Below, one piece after another: positions 17,127-24,879 of a DNA stretch of 64,000 nt (positions are counted from its first letter, which is position 1; every line of letters begins with the position of its first letter). Source of the stretch: Bacteroidota bacterium (GTDB lineage: Bacteria; Bacteroidota; Bacteroidia; Chitinophagales; BACL12); contig JADKAC010000005.1 in the NCBI GenBank assembly GCA_016715425.1, positions 434,001 to 498,000 on the forward strand. Direction: 5' to 3'. The translations under genes were made by a program, and so were the position numbers. The notes under the pieces are model-generated. The model was not told the origin of the DNA and made no database searches. It worked only from the letters and a program-made list of their open reading frames with translations.

Positions 17127-18407
17127 ATGTTAAAATCAGCTTTAGTTATACTGGGAATTATACTTTATTGTAACACCTTTTCACAAACTCGTCCTGTTTG
17201 TGCAACCAATGAATATATACAACAATTGGAACAGCAATATCCTGGATATTTACAACAATTAAATACGATTGATATGCATGTGGATGAAATGATTAAAAAT
17301 AAATCTGAATCCAGATCTAGTGAGGATACAATTGTTTATTATATACCTGTTGTATTTCATGTGGTGTATAATAATCTGACTGAAAATGTTTCCGATGCAC
17401 AATTACTTTCTCAATTAGATGTACTGAATGAAGATTACAGAAGATTAAATGTGGATAGAACAAATACGCCGGCGGCATTTGAAGATCTGGCAGCAGATAC
17501 ATATATCCAGTTTATAATGGCAGAAGTAGATCCCGATGGTAATCCAACGGATGGAATTACAAGAACTGAAACAACTATTACATCATGGAATCTTTTTACC
17601 GGACCAGGTGAGGATAATTATGCAGAGAACATAAAATTTACAGATAAAAATGGACATGATATTTGGGATCGTAATTGTTATTTAAATATTTGGGTAGGTG
17701 ATTTAGGTGCTTCAATTCTAGGTTATGCGCAACCTCCCGGTGGTGCTTTGCTAAAAGATGGTGTTGTGATTGGTTATAAATGGATTGGCACAGGTGGCAC
17801 TTCTATTTATCCTTATAATAGAGGAAGAACAACCACACATGAAGTGGGCCATTGGTTAAGTTTAAAACATATTTGGGGTGATGATGGAAATTCTTGTGTG
17901 GGAAGTGATCTTGTTGCAGATACGCCTAATCAAGCAGGTGAAAATTATGGCTGCCCTAATTTTCCAAAAACAGACGCTTGTTCTCCAACAGCACCCGGTG
18001 TTATGTTTATGAATTATATGGATTACACAGATGATAATTGCATGAATATGTTCACGCAAGGTCAGGCAAATAAAATGCGTGCTATTATGGTAAGTACCCG
18101 TGAAGAAATTCTAGAATGTGCTTCCCTTGTAAATATTCCCAGTGTAAATTCTTCGGTACCTTTTGGTTTATCGGTGTATCCGAATCCTGCAACAGATGCT
18201 ATTGTTTTAAGATCAAATGGATTAAATAATAATACACTGTTTGTGGATGTATTTAATATCATGGGTGAAAGAGTTTATTCAGAAACTTTTGCCGGTAACG
18301 AAACTGCACATTTAATACAAGTGAATTCTTTTTCTGTAGGTTCTTATTTAATTCGTGTAACTGATGGAACTGTTTCTGAAACAATTCAATTTATTGTAAC
18401 AAAATAA
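17127..18407 (+). CDS. Secreted M43-type zinc metalloprotease with T9SS sorting domain
   Basis: 426-residue exported protease. The signal peptide covers about residues 1-20 (ends NTFSQ). The pappalysin-like catalytic domain has HEVGHWLSLKH, that is His238, Glu239, His242 and His248 of HExxHxxGxxH type (Leu-Ser-Leu in the spacer rather than a strict Gly), and a Met-turn in MFMNYMDYTDDNC (about 293-305). Conserved cysteines lie at 257 and beyond. The C-terminus (about 345-426) is a T9SS type A sorting domain starting SVYPNPATD, so the enzyme should be moved across the outer membrane by T9SS. It is followed directly by the mqnE cluster, which appears unrelated in function. Confidence 0.9.
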   Translation: MLKSALVILGIILYCNTFSQTRPVCATNEYIQQLEQQYPGYLQQLNTIDMHVDEMIKNKSESRSSEDTIVYYIPVVFHVVYNNLTENVSDAQLLSQLDVLNEDYRRLNVDRTNTPAAFEDLAADTYIQFIMAEVDPDGNPTDGITRTETTITSWNLFTGPGEDNYAENIKFTDKNGHDIWDRNCYLNIWVGDLGASILGYAQPPGGALLKDGVVIGYKWIGTGGTSIYPYNRGRTTTHEVGHWLSLKHIWGDDGNSCVGSDLVADTPNQAGENYGCPNFPKTDACSPTAPGVMFMNYMDYTDDNCMNMFTQGQANKMRAIMVSTREEILECASLVNIPSVNSSVPFGLSVYPNPATDAIVLRSNGLNNNTLFVDVFNIMGERVYSETFAGNETAHLIQVNSFSVGSYLIRVTDGTVSETIQFIVTK

Positions 18408-18453
18408 ATTGCAGGCAGCTTGCTTGCCTGATATCAAAAACAAAACATATTTT

Positions 18454-19647
18454 ATGAGCGACTCACAGAAAGTTTTTGATCATCTTTCCGGAACTACGAA
18501 TAATCCGGTGTTATTTAAAATTGCAGATAAAGTGTTGCAAGATAAACGCATCAGCTTTGATGAAGGTGTAATTCTTTTTGAAAATGCTTCTCTTGGTTTT
18601 ACCGGTACGCTTGCAGATTATATTCGAATAAAAAAACACGGGCTCACTACTTATTTCAATCGCAACTTTCATATTGAACCCACTAATTTATGTGTGTTCT
18701 CCTGTAAATTTTGTTCCTATAGCAGATTGATAAAACAAAAGGAAGATGGATGGATAATGTCCAAAGAACAAATGATGGATATTGTGAAATCGTATTTGGA
18801 TAAACCTGTTACTGAAGTGCATATTGTGGGTGGAGTATTGCCGCAAATGAATCTTGAATTCTTTGCAGATTTATTGCGCTCGATAAAAGAAATTGCTCCG
18901 CATTTGCATATCAAAGGATATACTGCGGTTGAATTAGAATATATGATTCGCAAAGCAAAATTGAGTTGGCATGATGGATTAAAATATTTGAAAGAAGCCG
19001 GATTGGATTCATTGCCCGGCGGAGGGGCTGAAATATTTGATGAGGAAATTCGCAATCAGATTTGTGCAGATAAAGCAGATACAAAAACATGGTTAGATAT
19101 TCATGAAGCAGCACATAATTTAGGAATGCATAGCAACGCAACTATTTTATATGGACATATAGAAAACTATTCTCATCGTATTGATCATCTTGATAGATTG
19201 AGAAATTTGCAAGATAAAACCGGTGGATTTAATACATTCATTCCATTAAAATTTCGCAATAAAAATAATGAGATGAATTATGTGCCTGAAGGTTCTGTAA
19301 TAGAGGATTTACGCAATTATGCAATCTCCAGAATTTACCTCGATAACTTCCCGCATATAAAAGCATATTGGCCAATGATTGGAAGACAGGTGGCGCAGAT
19401 GTCTTTAAATTTTGGAGTAAATGATATTGATGGAACAATTGACGACAGCACAAAAATTTATTCAATGGCAGGCGCTGAAGAACAATCACCAACAATGAGC
19501 ACAAAAGAAATTGTTGAATTGATTCGTGAGGCCGGAAAACATCCGGTGGAAAGAGATACGCTATATAATATTTTGCATGATTTTCATGATGTAGAATTTG
19601 CAGATGATACCTCTCAAGGGTTTATTAATCTTCCTGTAATTCATTAA
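18454..19647 (+). CDS. mqnE: Aminofutalosine synthase (radical SAM)
   Basis: Radical SAM enzyme joining 3-enolpyruvyl-benzoate with S-adenosylmethionine to give aminofutalosine in the futalosine menaquinone pathway. From the ATG at 18454 the product is 397 residues. An in-frame start at 18409 would add 15 non-conserved residues. The cluster motif C-x3-C-x2-C is at Cys80, Cys84, Cys87 (NLCVFSCKFCSYSR), and HIVGGVLPQM and GGGAEIFDEEIR follow as in the MqnE/MqnC branch. Length and the SYSR ending of the motif favour MqnE over MqnC. It is followed by a phosphatase gene after a single base and then mqnA. Confidence 0.9.
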   Translation: MSDSQKVFDHLSGTTNNPVLFKIADKVLQDKRISFDEGVILFENASLGFTGTLADYIRIKKHGLTTYFNRNFHIEPTNLCVFSCKFCSYSRLIKQKEDGWIMSKEQMMDIVKSYLDKPVTEVHIVGGVLPQMNLEFFADLLRSIKEIAPHLHIKGYTAVELEYMIRKAKLSWHDGLKYLKEAGLDSLPGGGAEIFDEEIRNQICADKADTKTWLDIHEAAHNLGMHSNATILYGHIENYSHRIDHLDRLRNLQDKTGGFNTFIPLKFRNKNNEMNYVPEGSVIEDLRNYAISRIYLDNFPHIKAYWPMIGRQVAQMSLNFGVNDIDGTIDDSTKIYSMAGAEEQSPTMSTKEIVELIREAGKHPVERDTLYNILHDFHDVEFADDTSQGFINLPVIH

Positions 19648-19648
19648 A

Positions 19649-20263
19649 TTGGAAAAGCATATTTATTTAATTCGCCACGGTGAAACTGATTTTAATAAAC
19701 AAGGAATTGTGCAGGGTAGAGGAGTGGATAGTTCGTTAAATGAAAATGGAAGATTGCAAAGTCAATTATTTTTTGATGCATATAACAATGCAGGTTTCGA
19801 AAAAATTTTCGTTTCGAATTTAAAACGCACTTATCAAACAATAGAGCCATTTGCACTATCGGGAATTCATATTGAAAAACATGCAGGTTTAGATGAAATT
19901 AGTTGGGGTGTGCATGAAGGACAAAGTGATGGCGATTCTTTTAAACGGTTTTATGAAATTTTGCATTTGTGGAAGAGCGGTGATATCTCACAAAAAATTG
20001 ATGGCGGTGAAAGTCCGGTAGATGTGCAACAACGACAATTAGAGTTTTTGGAAAAGCTCATCACAACTCCAGAAAATAATATTCTTATTTGTTCGCATGG
20101 CAGAGCAATGCGGATTTTACTTTGCACTATGTTGCAACAGGATTTAAAAGAAATGGATAGCTACCCACATCGCAATCTCAGTTTGTATAAACTTAATTTT
20201 AATGAAGGTGTTTTTCGAGTAACACTGTTTAATGAAATACAACATGTTGAATCCACATTTTAA
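19649..20263 (+). CDS. Histidine phosphatase family protein inside the mqn cluster
   Basis: 204-residue phosphoglycerate-mutase-like phosphatase. The phosphohistidine motif is IRHGETDFN (His10), the second histidine is in ICSHGRAMR (about 147-155), and FVSNLKRTYQT gives the arginine of the phosphate pocket. The start is TTG at 19649, one base after the mqnE stop; no suitable ATG is available before the catalytic RHG. Its 3' end overlaps mqnA. No phosphatase step is established in the futalosine pathway, so its role there is open; it may simply be a housekeeping phosphatase (alpha-ribazole or sugar phosphatase) carried in the operon. Confidence 0.85.
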   Translation: MEKHIYLIRHGETDFNKQGIVQGRGVDSSLNENGRLQSQLFFDAYNNAGFEKIFVSNLKRTYQTIEPFALSGIHIEKHAGLDEISWGVHEGQSDGDSFKRFYEILHLWKSGDISQKIDGGESPVDVQQRQLEFLEKLITTPENNILICSHGRAMRILLCTMLQQDLKEMDSYPHRNLSLYKLNFNEGVFRVTLFNEIQHVESTF

Positions 20264-21014
20264 AGTAAGCCTTGTTTCGTATTGGAATACCAAACCATTT
20301 TTATTTGGAATTCAACACAGTCCGGTGAAACAATTTTTTGATATGCAATTGGATGTACCTTCTGCGGGAGGTAAAAAAATGTTGCAGTCAGAAACTGATA
20401 TTGCATTAATACCCGTTGTTATAAAAAATGAAATTCCTGAATTACAACTCATCACAGATTATTGCATTGGTGCTATCGGTCCGGTGCGCACAGTTTGTTT
20501 GGTGAGCAATGTTCCGATTGAAGAAATAGAAGAAATATTTTTAGATGATCATTCACTTACTTCTGTGCAATTGTTGCGAGTACTTTTAAAAGAATACTGG
20601 AAATTATCTCCAACAATGAAACCTGCTTCATCGGGATTTTTAGATGCAGTAAAAAATAACACTGCTGCATTGGTAATTGGTGATCGCAGTTTTCATGTAA
20701 GCAGCCGTTTTAAATATGTATATGATCTTGCTGAATGCTGGATACAACATACAGGATTACCATTTGTATTTGCAGCATGGTTTAGTCGCAAACCTATAGA
20801 TGCAGAAATAATAACGATGCTAAATGAAGCATTAAAATTTGGTGTAGATCATATTGATGAAGTAGCAGCTTTATTATCCGGCGCCACTATCTCAGAACAG
20901 GAAATGCATTATTATCTCACGCACAATATTAATTATCATTTGGATGATGCAAAACGCAAAGGCATGGATTTATTTCTGCAAAAAATAAAAACATTAGAGA
21001 CTGTGCAATCCTGA
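20232..21014 (+). CDS. mqnA: Chorismate dehydratase
   Basis: Converts chorismate to 3-enolpyruvyl-benzoate, the first committed step of the futalosine menaquinone route. The 260-residue product has the family's N-terminal phrase VSLVSYWNTKPFLFGI, then DVPSAGGKKMLQSETDIALIPV and DHSLTSVQLLRVLL (about 107-120), characteristic of this periplasmic-binding-protein-like fold. The start is either ATG 20232 or ATG 20244; both overlap the phosphatase gene (32 or 20 bases), indicating coupled translation. Its 3' end faces the convergent nucleoside phosphorylase gene with 2 bases between stops. Confidence 0.9.
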   Translation: MKYNMLNPHFKVSLVSYWNTKPFLFGIQHSPVKQFFDMQLDVPSAGGKKMLQSETDIALIPVVIKNEIPELQLITDYCIGAIGPVRTVCLVSNVPIEEIEEIFLDDHSLTSVQLLRVLLKEYWKLSPTMKPASSGFLDAVKNNTAALVIGDRSFHVSSRFKYVYDLAECWIQHTGLPFVFAAWFSRKPIDAEIITMLNEALKFGVDHIDEVAALLSGATISEQEMHYYLTHNINYHLDDAKRKGMDLFLQKIKTLETVQS

Positions 21015-21016
21015 TT

Positions 21017-21886
21017 TTAATTTATCCCCCCAATTACATCCAGACATTTTTCAATCAATCTTGCAATTGTTTTTTCAGGCTGTTTACTAAATGTGCCATC
21101 TGCACGATTTGCTAAAATTGCATTGAGTGAAATACATTGATGATTTAATAAAGCACATAAACCAAACAATCCCGACGACTCCATTTCAAAATTGCAAATG
21201 CGATAGTTCTGAAATTGAAATGCATTGAGTTGTTCTAAAAAATTCGGGAGTATTGGTGATGAAAAAATTGCTCTCGCCTGCGGACCATAAAATCCCGGAC
21301 AAGTCATTGTTATTCCTTTATGAAAACCGGAATCAAAATGTGTTTGTAGTTCTTTGGATGATGCAAAGACATAAGGAGATATTGTATTCGGAAAATGAAT
21401 CGCTTTTAATAAATATTGTAAAAGTGCATCTTCCTCATTTGTATTTTGATAAGGATAAAAATGCATCAGATTATCTAAACCAATTGCGTAATGACTCGCA
21501 ACAAAACTATCTACCGGAATATCCGAATGCAAACTTCCGGAAGTGCCAATTCTGAAAATTTTAAATGGATTATTTATTGGTAACAATTTGCGAGTTTGCA
21601 AATCCACATGTTTCAGAATATGCAATTCATTCAACACAATATCAATATTATCCGTACCGATTCCGCTGCTGATTACTGTAACACGTTTGTTGTTATAATA
21701 TCCTGTATGTGTAATAAATTCTCTGTTTTCAACAGTGTGTTCAATGGTTGTAAAATGTCTGCTCACCAATTGTACACGTTCCGGATCGCCGACAGTTATG
21801 ATTGTATCTGATACTTGTTCTGGATGCAGATGTAAATGATATACACTGCTATCGGCATTTAATATAATCTCACTCGCTTTAAACAC
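21017..21886 (-). CDS. Nucleoside phosphorylase (uridine-phosphorylase-like)
   Basis: 289-residue member of the PNP/UDP family. VGDPERVQLVSRHF (about 32-45) binds phosphate, RIGTSGSLHSDIPVDSF (about 111-127) carries the ribose/phosphate loop, and ICNFEMESSGLFGLCALL (about 230-247) has the Met-Glu pair that contacts ribose hydroxyls. It probably salvages uridine or a purine nucleoside. Because the futalosine cluster is adjacent, a futalosine hydrolase (MqnB) role was considered, but the VGDPERV start is that of phosphorylases. Long opposite-strand frames inside it are shadows. Confidence 0.8.
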   Translation of the reverse strand: MFKASEIILNADSSVYHLHLHPEQVSDTIITVGDPERVQLVSRHFTTIEHTVENREFITHTGYYNNKRVTVISSGIGTDNIDIVLNELHILKHVDLQTRKLLPINNPFKIFRIGTSGSLHSDIPVDSFVASHYAIGLDNLMHFYPYQNTNEEDALLQYLLKAIHFPNTISPYVFASSKELQTHFDSGFHKGITMTCPGFYGPQARAIFSSPILPNFLEQLNAFQFQNYRICNFEMESSGLFGLCALLNHQCISLNAILANRADGTFSKQPEKTIARLIEKCLDVIGGIN

Positions 21887-21893
21887 AGTGCAA

Positions 21894-21901
21894 CAAATTT
21901 A
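21894..21901 (-). promoter_or_regulatory. Putative -7 element for the nucleoside phosphorylase
   Basis: On the minus strand this reads TAAATTTG (TAnnTTTG), 7 bases upstream of the ATG at 21886. It lies back to back with a plus-strand element at 21917-21924. Confidence 0.45.
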
Positions 21902-21916
21902 ATCAGACTGAGTAAC

Positions 21917-21924
21917 TAATTTTG
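21917..21924 (+). promoter_or_regulatory. Putative -7 element for the second universal stress protein
   Basis: TAATTTTG fits TAnnTTTG, 12 bases before the ATG at 21937. The -33 region has no clear TTG. Confidence 0.45.
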
Positions 21925-21936
21925 CGCTGATTCATT

Positions 21937-22782
21937 ATGATTGAAAAGAAAGGCATACTTGTTCCCACTGATTTTTCTAAACCTGCATTTTCTGCTTTGG
22001 AATATGGTATATACATTGCCAATCGCCGTGACCTTCCTATTTATCTATTGCATATTGCTGATAAAAGTAAGTTGCGAGATAAAATAGAAGTAAGAGATGA
22101 ATACCGCAATCGTATAGCTGCGCTTTATAATAAGTTAGAACAATTAAAAAATAAAAGTGGTGGTGCATTTCGCATTAAAACATTTTTGATAATATCTGAT
22201 GAATCCATCTCAGAAGAGATAATTGCTTTTGGTGAAAAAATGGAAACAACCTTGTGCCTTATGGGCACGTTTGGAGGATCTTATTCTGCAAGTAAAATTC
22301 GCATTGGTACCAACACAGGAAAAGTAGTAAGCGATGCACCATTTCCGGTTGCAACAAGTTTTACTACGAAGAAACCTATCAGCTTTAAAAATTTATTATT
22401 ACCCATTGATTTTACAAAACATACTACTGAAAAAGTAGAACGCATTATTTATTTCGCAAAAGATTATGATGCTAAAATACACTTACTTGCAACATCAGAA
22501 TTTTTGGAAGAACTCACCACCTCCGATGATAAATTAATTGAGCGATTAGAAGAAGCTGCAACAGAAATTCGTAAGCAAGGCTTGCGATGCAGCACAGAAA
22601 TTATTCGTCATGATGCAGTGAGTAATTCAGTAACCAGTTATGCAAAAGAAGTAGATGCAGATTTAATTGTAATTATGGCAGCACATCAAAACTGGTTATC
22701 ACAATGGATATTCGGCAGCCGTACCAATAAAGTAATTATGTATGCAGATATTCCGGTATTAAGTTTTCGTCCGCAGGAGTAA
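21937..22782 (+). CDS. Universal stress protein, tandem UspA domains
   Basis: 281 residues with two UspA-like domains: KKGILVPTDFSKPAFSALEYG at the start and FKNLLLPIDFTKHTTEKVERI at about 150. The first-domain loop is GTFGGSYSASKIRIGTNTGKVV, a variant of the nucleotide-binding glycine loop. The second ends MAAHQNWLSQWIFGSRTNKVIMYADIPVLSF. Domain layout is like that of the protein at 11632, but sequence similarity is modest. It is transcribed alone; the repeat-filled region 22783-23403 follows. Confidence 0.82.
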   Translation: MIEKKGILVPTDFSKPAFSALEYGIYIANRRDLPIYLLHIADKSKLRDKIEVRDEYRNRIAALYNKLEQLKNKSGGAFRIKTFLIISDESISEEIIAFGEKMETTLCLMGTFGGSYSASKIRIGTNTGKVVSDAPFPVATSFTTKKPISFKNLLLPIDFTKHTTEKVERIIYFAKDYDAKIHLLATSEFLEELTTSDDKLIERLEEAATEIRKQGLRCSTEIIRHDAVSNSVTSYAKEVDADLIVIMAAHQNWLSQWIFGSRTNKVIMYADIPVLSFRPQE

Positions 22783-23110
22783 GGGTATCGGGTATTGAGT
22801 ATTGGGTATTGGGTTTTGAGTTCGAGGTTTCAGGTTTCAAGTTAAAAAATTATCGTTCGTCTGATTATTAAAAGGCTATTAGCATTTAGCAATTGGCAGT
22901 TGGCGAAAAACGTCATTGGGAGGAGTGAGGTACGAGCGACGTGGCAATCTCCGGTTTCGGGTTTCAAGTTCTAGGGTTACTCAAATGCAGTTATCGCCTT
23001 AGCCATCGCCTTCGCTTTTTTCAATTCCACTTTTTTTTAATTCTACAATTCTACAATTCTACTTTTCCAATTCCACGATTTCACAGTTCCTCAATTCAAT
23101 AATTCTCCAT
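22783..23110. repeat. Word-like intergenic repeats
   Basis: It begins with degenerate GGGTATTG / GAGTATTG units (22783-22820), then GGTTTCAGGTTTCAAG words. The segment 22911-22953 (CGTCATTGGG...GGCAATCTCC) resembles a repeat I know from several bacterial genomes, and ATTCTACA / ATTCCAC words fill 23030-23095. A 21-base stretch at 22999-23019 recurs exactly at 35174-35194. No reading frame is convincing. Confidence 0.65.
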
Positions 23111-23403
23111 TAAGAATCTATCGGAACATTATTACTTATCTGTTACACCATTGTTAAAAAAAATTATTTAGATTTGGAATAACAAAAATTTCAATCATAA
23201 TGGAACTATTGAAATCTTGCCTTCTTCACAAAAGATTATTTACCTTTTAAATTTAATTATATGATAGATTATTTAAACACCTCTACTTCAATCACCGCAA
23301 CGTCCCTAAGCTGCGCAAGGGAGACGATGCGGGAACGGAAAAAAATTGAGCAGAATAACTCTATCATATATCAAGATAAGTTATTCATATTAAATTCAGG
23401 ATT
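23111..23403. other. Upstream region of the tandem T9SS genes
   Basis: It probably holds the promoter and leader of the T9SS gene pair. CGTCCCT (23300-23306) and an AGGGAGACG-type arm (about 23317-23325) could form an imperfect hairpin about 80-100 bases before the ATG at 23404. No clear TAnnTTTG element is seen. Confidence 0.4.
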
Positions 23404-24879
23404 ATGAAAAGCATTTTATTATGTATAGCAGCAGCAATAAGCTGCTGCTATACTTTTGCTCAACAAGATGCGAATTGGGTATTTGGAGATAGTGCAGGAT
23501 TATATTTTCATGATGGAATTGTAGAATCATTTACTACCAGTATGCAAGGATATGATGCAAGTGCCAGCATTTCAGATAGTGATGGTAATTTGCTTTTTTA
23601 TACAAATGGAATTTATATTTGGAATAAATACCATGAGTTAATGACAAACGGTGATAGCTTGCAAATAGGTGGCTTGCCATATGGTGTGGAATATGGTAGC
23701 AGCATTACGCAGGGTGTTATTATTGTTCCTAAACCTGATTATTATAATCAATATTATATTTTTTATATCAAGGACTTTGGACTTGCCTATGCGTTGGTGG
23801 ATATGAGTGATTCAACGGGAATAGTCCTAGATAAAAATATTGAAATCTATGATAAATCGTTAACAGAGAAAATGCAAGCAGTTAAGCACGCAAACGGTTG
23901 CGACTGGTGGTTGGTATTAAGAGGCTGGCCAGATGTATTGGTAGGAGATTCTGCTTTTTATTTTCTTACATATTTAATTACTGCATCAGGTATCGAAGGT
24001 CCTTTTTTTCAATACTATGGAGAAGAATACGAATTTGAGAATATATCCGGAGTAGGACAAATGAAATTTACTCAAGATGGATCTAAAGTAGCACTAATTA
24101 GAAATACATATATAGATATTTATGATTTTGACCGCTCTACGGGGTTATTCAGCAACTGGCAAACAATTAATAATGTATTTGAATATGGTGCGTATGGGTT
24201 AGAATGGTCATCCGACAAAACAAAGTTATATGCCACTGGTAATTATGGACCAGCTGCCAAAACGCAATTAGTTCAATATTGCTTTAATTGCAAATCTATT
24301 CTTGACAGTACACGTACTTTAATTTTTAAAGAATCTTTTGAAGGATTTGCATTAAGCCAAATGGAAATTGGAAGCGATAGTAAGATTTATATAACAATCT
24401 CTCACTATATAGATCCCAATTGGGTTTATGATAATTATAATAAAAACCTATCAGTAATCAACAAGCCAAACTTAGAAGGATCAACATGCGATTTTGATAC
24501 CCTTACAATTTCCTTGGGTGGTCATCGAGTTAAATATGGGCTACCCAACATTCCCAATTACAATCTTGGTGCATTGCCGGGTTATGAATGTGATAGCATA
24601 ATTATTTCTGCTACAGATGGAATGAAGGAAAATAATATTGCCTTATATCCAAATCCATCCAATGGATATTTACAAATAAGTGGTATAGATGATTATAACA
24701 TTCCTGCTCAAATTACAATTACTGATTTAAGTGGGAATATGATAGAGTCATTTTCAAATAAATATTTGACAACTCCGATAGATGTAAGTGCATTGAGTAA
24801 TGGATTATATATTATTACCATTATCCAGGGAGGACAAATGCTTTTACAAGATAAATTCCTCATCCTAAAAAACAATTAA
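23404..24879 (+). CDS. T9SS-exported beta-propeller protein, tandem copy 1
   Basis: 491-residue secreted protein of unknown function. A Cys-rich signal peptide (about 1-20, LLCIAAAISCCYTFAQ) precedes the module ANWVFGDSAGLYF...GNLLFYTNGIYIWNKYHELM, recognisable in many Bacteroidota surface proteins. Propeller-like blades follow (MKFTQDGSKVALI, LEWSSDKTKLYATG), and the C-terminus (about 410-491, LYPNPSNGYLQISG) is a T9SS type A sorting domain. It aligns along its whole length with the next gene, which starts on the base after its stop, so the pair arose by tandem duplication and is probably one transcript. The signal-peptide code contains a 13-bp perfect hairpin (see separate entry). Confidence 0.85.
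   Translation: MKSILLCIAAAISCCYTFAQQDANWVFGDSAGLYFHDGIVESFTTSMQGYDASASISDSDGNLLFYTNGIYIWNKYHELMTNGDSLQIGGLPYGVEYGSSITQGVIIVPKPDYYNQYYIFYIKDFGLAYALVDMSDSTGIVLDKNIEIYDKSLTEKMQAVKHANGCDWWLVLRGWPDVLVGDSAFYFLTYLITASGIEGPFFQYYGEEYEFENISGVGQMKFTQDGSKVALIRNTYIDIYDFDRSTGLFSNWQTINNVFEYGAYGLEWSSDKTKLYATGNYGPAAKTQLVQYCFNCKSILDSTRTLIFKESFEGFALSQMEIGSDSKIYITISHYIDPNWVYDNYNKNLSVINKPNLEGSTCDFDTLTISLGGHRVKYGLPNIPNYNLGALPGYECDSIIISATDGMKENNIALYPNPSNGYLQISGIDDYNIPAQITITDLSGNMIESFSNKYLTTPIDVSALSNGLYIITIIQGGQMLLQDKFLILKNN
23423..23453 (+). promoter_or_regulatory. Hairpin within the signal-peptide code, copy 1
   Basis: GTATAGCAGCAGC (23423-23435), loop AATAA (23436-23440), GCTGCTGCTATAC (23441-23453): 13 perfect base pairs at nucleotides 20-50 of the gene. 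The loop is at nucleotides 33-37, exactly as in the downstream paralogue. Alanine GCA codons on the 5' arm pair with cysteine TGC codons on the 3' arm. Confidence 0.8.

Noticed and set aside
21017..21886. Nucleoside phosphorylase considered as MqnB (futalosine hydrolase)
   Set aside because: The VGDPERV start and phosphate-binding pattern are those of phosphorylases; proximity to mqnA alone is not enough.
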